The notes under the pieces were generated by a model. The model searched no databases. It was not told where the DNA came from and saw only the letters and a program-made list of their open reading frames with translations. Below are positions 11,465 to 13,445 of a DNA stretch of 13,445 nt, piece after piece (positions within the stretch are counted from its first letter, which is position 1; the number at the start of each line of letters is the position of its first letter). The translations under genes were made by a program, and so were the position numbers. The stretch is from Methanoculleus sp. (GTDB lineage: Archaea; Halobacteriota; Methanomicrobia; Methanomicrobiales; Methanoculleaceae). The stretch lies in contig JALNXI010000023.1 in NCBI GenBank assembly GCA_023230425.1, positions 1-13,445 of the forward strand. The letters run 5' to 3'.

Positions 11465-13114
11465 ATGGTCACCCGGTTCCAGCGCTACCGGCAGATTGCG
11501 GATGTGCTGTCCAGGTATGGTTTTGGGATCCTCGTCGAGGAGGTTTTTCCCGGGGTCGGGCGGTTACGGGGGGCCCGGAAGCCCGTCGAGGAGAAACGGA
11601 CGGTATACGAACGGATCCGTCTTGCTATCGAGGAACTGGGGCCCGCCTACATAAAGTTCGGCCAGATCATGAGCACCCGCCGGGAACTCCTCCCGCCCGA
11701 ACTTATCGAGGAACTGCAGAGGCTGCAGGACCGGGTTGCTCCGCTCCCGTTTGAGGAGATTAGGCCGGTGATCCGGGAATATTGCCCGAACCTTGAGGAG
11801 TGTTTCGATATCATCGAGGAGGAGCCGGTCGCAGCGGCTTCCCTCTCCCAGGTGCATCGTGCGGTGACAAGAGACGGCCGGGTCGTCGCCCTCAAGGTGC
11901 AGCGCCCCGGGATCGTTGACCTTATCGAGACCGATCTCCTGATCCTGCAGTCGCTTGCAAGGCGGGTGGAGTCGATATTCCCGGACCTGCGGGTCTATAA
12001 CCTGCAGGGCATGGTGGAAGAGTTCTCAGTCCAGATCCGGCGCGAGCTGGATTTTTCCCAGGATGGGATGAACGCGGAGCGTCTCCGGAGGAACATGCAC
12101 GATATCCCGTGCGTGCTCATTCCCCGCATACACTGGCATATCTCCGGCCCCCGCCTGCTTGCCATGGACTATATCGAAGGAGTGAGGATCGACGACGTGG
12201 AGGCCATCCGGGCGTTCGGTCTCTTTCCGGAGGAGATCGCGGACCTCGGGTTTCATGCCTACGTCAATCAGATCTTCGTTGACGGTTTCTTTCACGGCGA
12301 CCCGCATCCCGGAAACCTCCTGGTGACGGCTCAGGGCGAGATCGCCTTTCTCGACTACGGCATCGTCGGTGTCCTCCGCCCGGAGAGAAGGCGCGTCTTC
12401 GTCGATCTCCTCCTCGCCATGACCCGGACGAACGTCACCGGGGTGATCACGGCGCTCGGGAGGCTTGATGTGCACATCAATCCGGCGGATCTCGATGCCG
12501 TGAAGGATGACCTCTACCTGGTCCTGCTCGATTACCGGGAGATGAAACTCGAACGGGTGAACTTTGCGGTTGCGATCCGGGGTCTGACCGATACTCTTCG
12601 CAGGTATCACATCCGTGTCCCGCCCAGCCTGATGCTCATGATGAAGGTGATCGTCATGGTGATGGACATCGGCATCCGGCTCGATCCGACGTTTAACTTC
12701 GACCAGAAGATCCGTCCGTACCTGATAGAGATTGCCGCACAGCAGCGGTTATCTCCCGAGACCATGGGGAATGCGGTGCGTTCCCTGGTGAGCGCGGCGG
12801 AGGGCCTGCTCGCCATCCCGGAGAACGTGAACGAGACCTTAAAGACCCTCTCGGAGGGCACCGTCACGATCGAGCTCGAGGATAACGACCTCCAGAGGAT
12901 CGTCGGCGTCATCGACCGGACGAGCGACAAGATCATCGTCGGGCTGGTGGTCGCTGCGATCGTCGTGGGCTCGTCGCTGATACTCCGGGTGGCCGACCTC
13001 CCGATCCCCGGATATGTCTCGACCCTCGCCGCCCTGGGGTATGTGTTTGCGGTAGTTATCGGGTTCTATGCGGTCTATAGCGTCCTCAGGCATGGTCGCG
13101 CTCTCCGGCGGTGA
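11465..13114 (+). CDS. ABC1/AarF/UbiB-family kinase-like protein, membrane anchored
   Basis: The family are atypical kinases/ATPases related to E. coli UbiB and human COQ8. The 549-residue protein carries the diagnostic motifs in order: K64 in KFGQ, which caps the active site in this family; the Ala-rich loop AAASLSQVHRA (123-133) replacing the usual glycine loop; K144 in VALKVQRP; E194 in RRELDFSQDG; D279 in FFHGDPHPGNLL; and D297 in FLDYG, the DFG equivalent. Two hydrophobic helices near the C-terminus (about 495-513 and 520-543) anchor it in the membrane with the kinase domain in the cytoplasm. All catalytic residues are present, so it is probably active. UbiB and COQ8 support ubiquinone synthesis, but methanogens of this group do not make ubiquinone, so the role here is open; another membrane isoprenoid is a guess. 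It starts 48 nt after the MFS gene with its own promoter. Confidence 0.93.
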   Translation: MVTRFQRYRQIADVLSRYGFGILVEEVFPGVGRLRGARKPVEEKRTVYERIRLAIEELGPAYIKFGQIMSTRRELLPPELIEELQRLQDRVAPLPFEEIRPVIREYCPNLEECFDIIEEEPVAAASLSQVHRAVTRDGRVVALKVQRPGIVDLIETDLLILQSLARRVESIFPDLRVYNLQGMVEEFSVQIRRELDFSQDGMNAERLRRNMHDIPCVLIPRIHWHISGPRLLAMDYIEGVRIDDVEAIRAFGLFPEEIADLGFHAYVNQIFVDGFFHGDPHPGNLLVTAQGEIAFLDYGIVGVLRPERRRVFVDLLLAMTRTNVTGVITALGRLDVHINPADLDAVKDDLYLVLLDYREMKLERVNFAVAIRGLTDTLRRYHIRVPPSLMLMMKVIVMVMDIGIRLDPTFNFDQKIRPYLIEIAAQQRLSPETMGNAVRSLVSAAEGLLAIPENVNETLKTLSEGTVTIELEDNDLQRIVGVIDRTSDKIIVGLVVAAIVVGSSLILRVADLPIPGYVSTLAALGYVFAVVIGFYAVYSVLRHGRALRR

Positions 13115-13358
13115 GGGAATGGGGATAACCGGGGATCCAGCCCTGTCCCTGCACTGCCTCATGCAGCCAACACCCCGATCTTCATCGGTCGAGCCTGTGG
13201 CCGACACAGCCTCATTGGCGTTTGGGGATGCCCATACAAAAGCCGGCCAGCACACCGGCGCGTCCAGCCTGCCGGGATGCCCCTTTCCCGCCGTGCATCC
13301 CCGACCCCACGCTGCAGGTGAAGCCGGGATACCGCTCCCCGTGCCGGAGGGCGGGCAT
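13115..13358. other. Intergenic region between convergent genes
   Basis: No gene is recognised in this stretch between the UbiB-like stop and the stop of the minus-strand gene. It is GC-rich, with several short repeats of GGGATGC and its complement. One pair, GGGGATGC at 13224-13231 and GCATCCCC at 13295-13302, is an 8-bp inverted repeat, but the arms are far apart. The open frames on both strands look like chance. No clear T-run terminator for the plus-strand gene is seen. Confidence 0.5.
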
Positions 13359-13363
13359 AAAAA
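13359..13363 (-). terminator. T5 terminator of the FTR-like gene
   Basis: Read on the minus strand, a TTTTT run begins three bases after the TAA stop of the gene at the right edge. It sits in an AT-rich pocket next to GC-rich sequence, as archaeal oligo-T terminators often do. Confidence 0.45.
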
Positions 13364-13365
13364 TG

Positions 13366-13445
13366 TTATTCTGATTTCTTCTTGAAGAACAGTCTGCAGT
13401 GGCATGTGCCCTGCTCCTCGATCTCTTTTTCGTGGTAGATGCAGG
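13366..13445 (-). CDS. Ferredoxin-thioredoxin reductase catalytic-subunit-like protein (C-terminal part)
   Basis: A minus-strand frame enters at the window edge and gives 25 codons before TAA at 13366-13368. The visible end starts with Cys, is followed by IYHEKEIEEQG, and closes with TCHCRLFFKKKSE. A CHC motif followed by a short hydrophobic and basic tail is the hallmark of the catalytic chain of ferredoxin-thioredoxin reductase, where Cys pairs hold a [4Fe-4S] cluster next to the active disulfide. The leading Cys would belong to the preceding CPC motif. Methanogens carry such single-chain proteins for ferredoxin-linked reduction of thioredoxin. The N-terminal part and start lie outside the window, so the other cysteines cannot be checked. 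Confidence 0.8.
   Translation of the reverse strand, partial: CIYHEKEIEEQGTCHCRLFFKKKSE

Noticed and set aside
12967..12977. Eleven-base match (GGGCTCGTCG with flanking T or G) to the 3' end of tRNA-Val as a possible attachment site
   Set aside because: It lies within the coding sequence of a membrane helix of the UbiB-like gene, is short, and no integrase or mobile element is present.
13224..13302. Eight-base inverted repeat GGGGATGC/GCATCCCC in the last intergenic region
   Set aside because: The arms are more than 60 nt apart and short for GC-rich DNA; chance is a sufficient explanation.

Overview
The window looks like chromosomal DNA of a GC-rich methanogenic archaeon, most probably a Methanoculleus-like member of the Methanomicrobiales. 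The grounds are an mfnA gene (methanofuran biosynthesis), an archaeal-type Hpt, a Dph2 with three spaced cysteines, a tRNA gene without encoded CCA, archaeal TATA boxes and oligo-T stops, and a ferredoxin-thioredoxin-reductase-like gene at the right edge. The genus is inferred from gene content and protein style; no database was searched.

Left part (1-2491): a long CRISPR array with type I-C-like 32-nt repeats. Thirty-two repeats are identical (28-2125) and hold 31 different spacers of 33-38 nt. A decaying tail follows (2126-2491). Four of its repeats share one variant form, in which two paired stem positions changed together; one or two others are badly decayed. The decayed tail and the ATTGAAAT repeat end both indicate transcription left to right, so the leader and any cas genes should lie to the left of the window. 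No cas gene is present here.

Middle left (2492-3095): about 400 nt without a recognisable gene, a minus-strand tRNA-Val(GAC) with its own TATA box, and the terminator region of serA.

Centre (3096-11416): serA (D-3-phosphoglycerate dehydrogenase, minus) diverges from a tight plus-strand cluster: ppsA, mfnA, hpt, dph2, a METTL5-like N6-adenine methyltransferase and an Fsr-type MFS transporter. Neighbours overlap by 8, 8, 23 and 4 nt, and the last gap is 4 nt, so this reads as one translationally coupled operon. It joins gluconeogenesis (PEP synthesis), C1-carrier cofactor synthesis, purine salvage, and two modifications of the translation machinery (diphthamide on EF2 and probably rRNA m6A).

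Right part (11417-13445): a membrane-anchored ABC1/UbiB-family kinase-like gene, probably leaderless, with a 12-bp palindrome at its start. A 251-nt intergenic region follows, then the C-terminal 25 codons of a minus-strand ferredoxin-thioredoxin reductase catalytic-subunit-like gene cut by the window edge.

The most unusual observations are the compensated variant repeats in the CRISPR tail, a perfect 11-bp inverted repeat formed by two adjacent old spacers around a decayed repeat, a terminator-like spacer, and the mixed operon.
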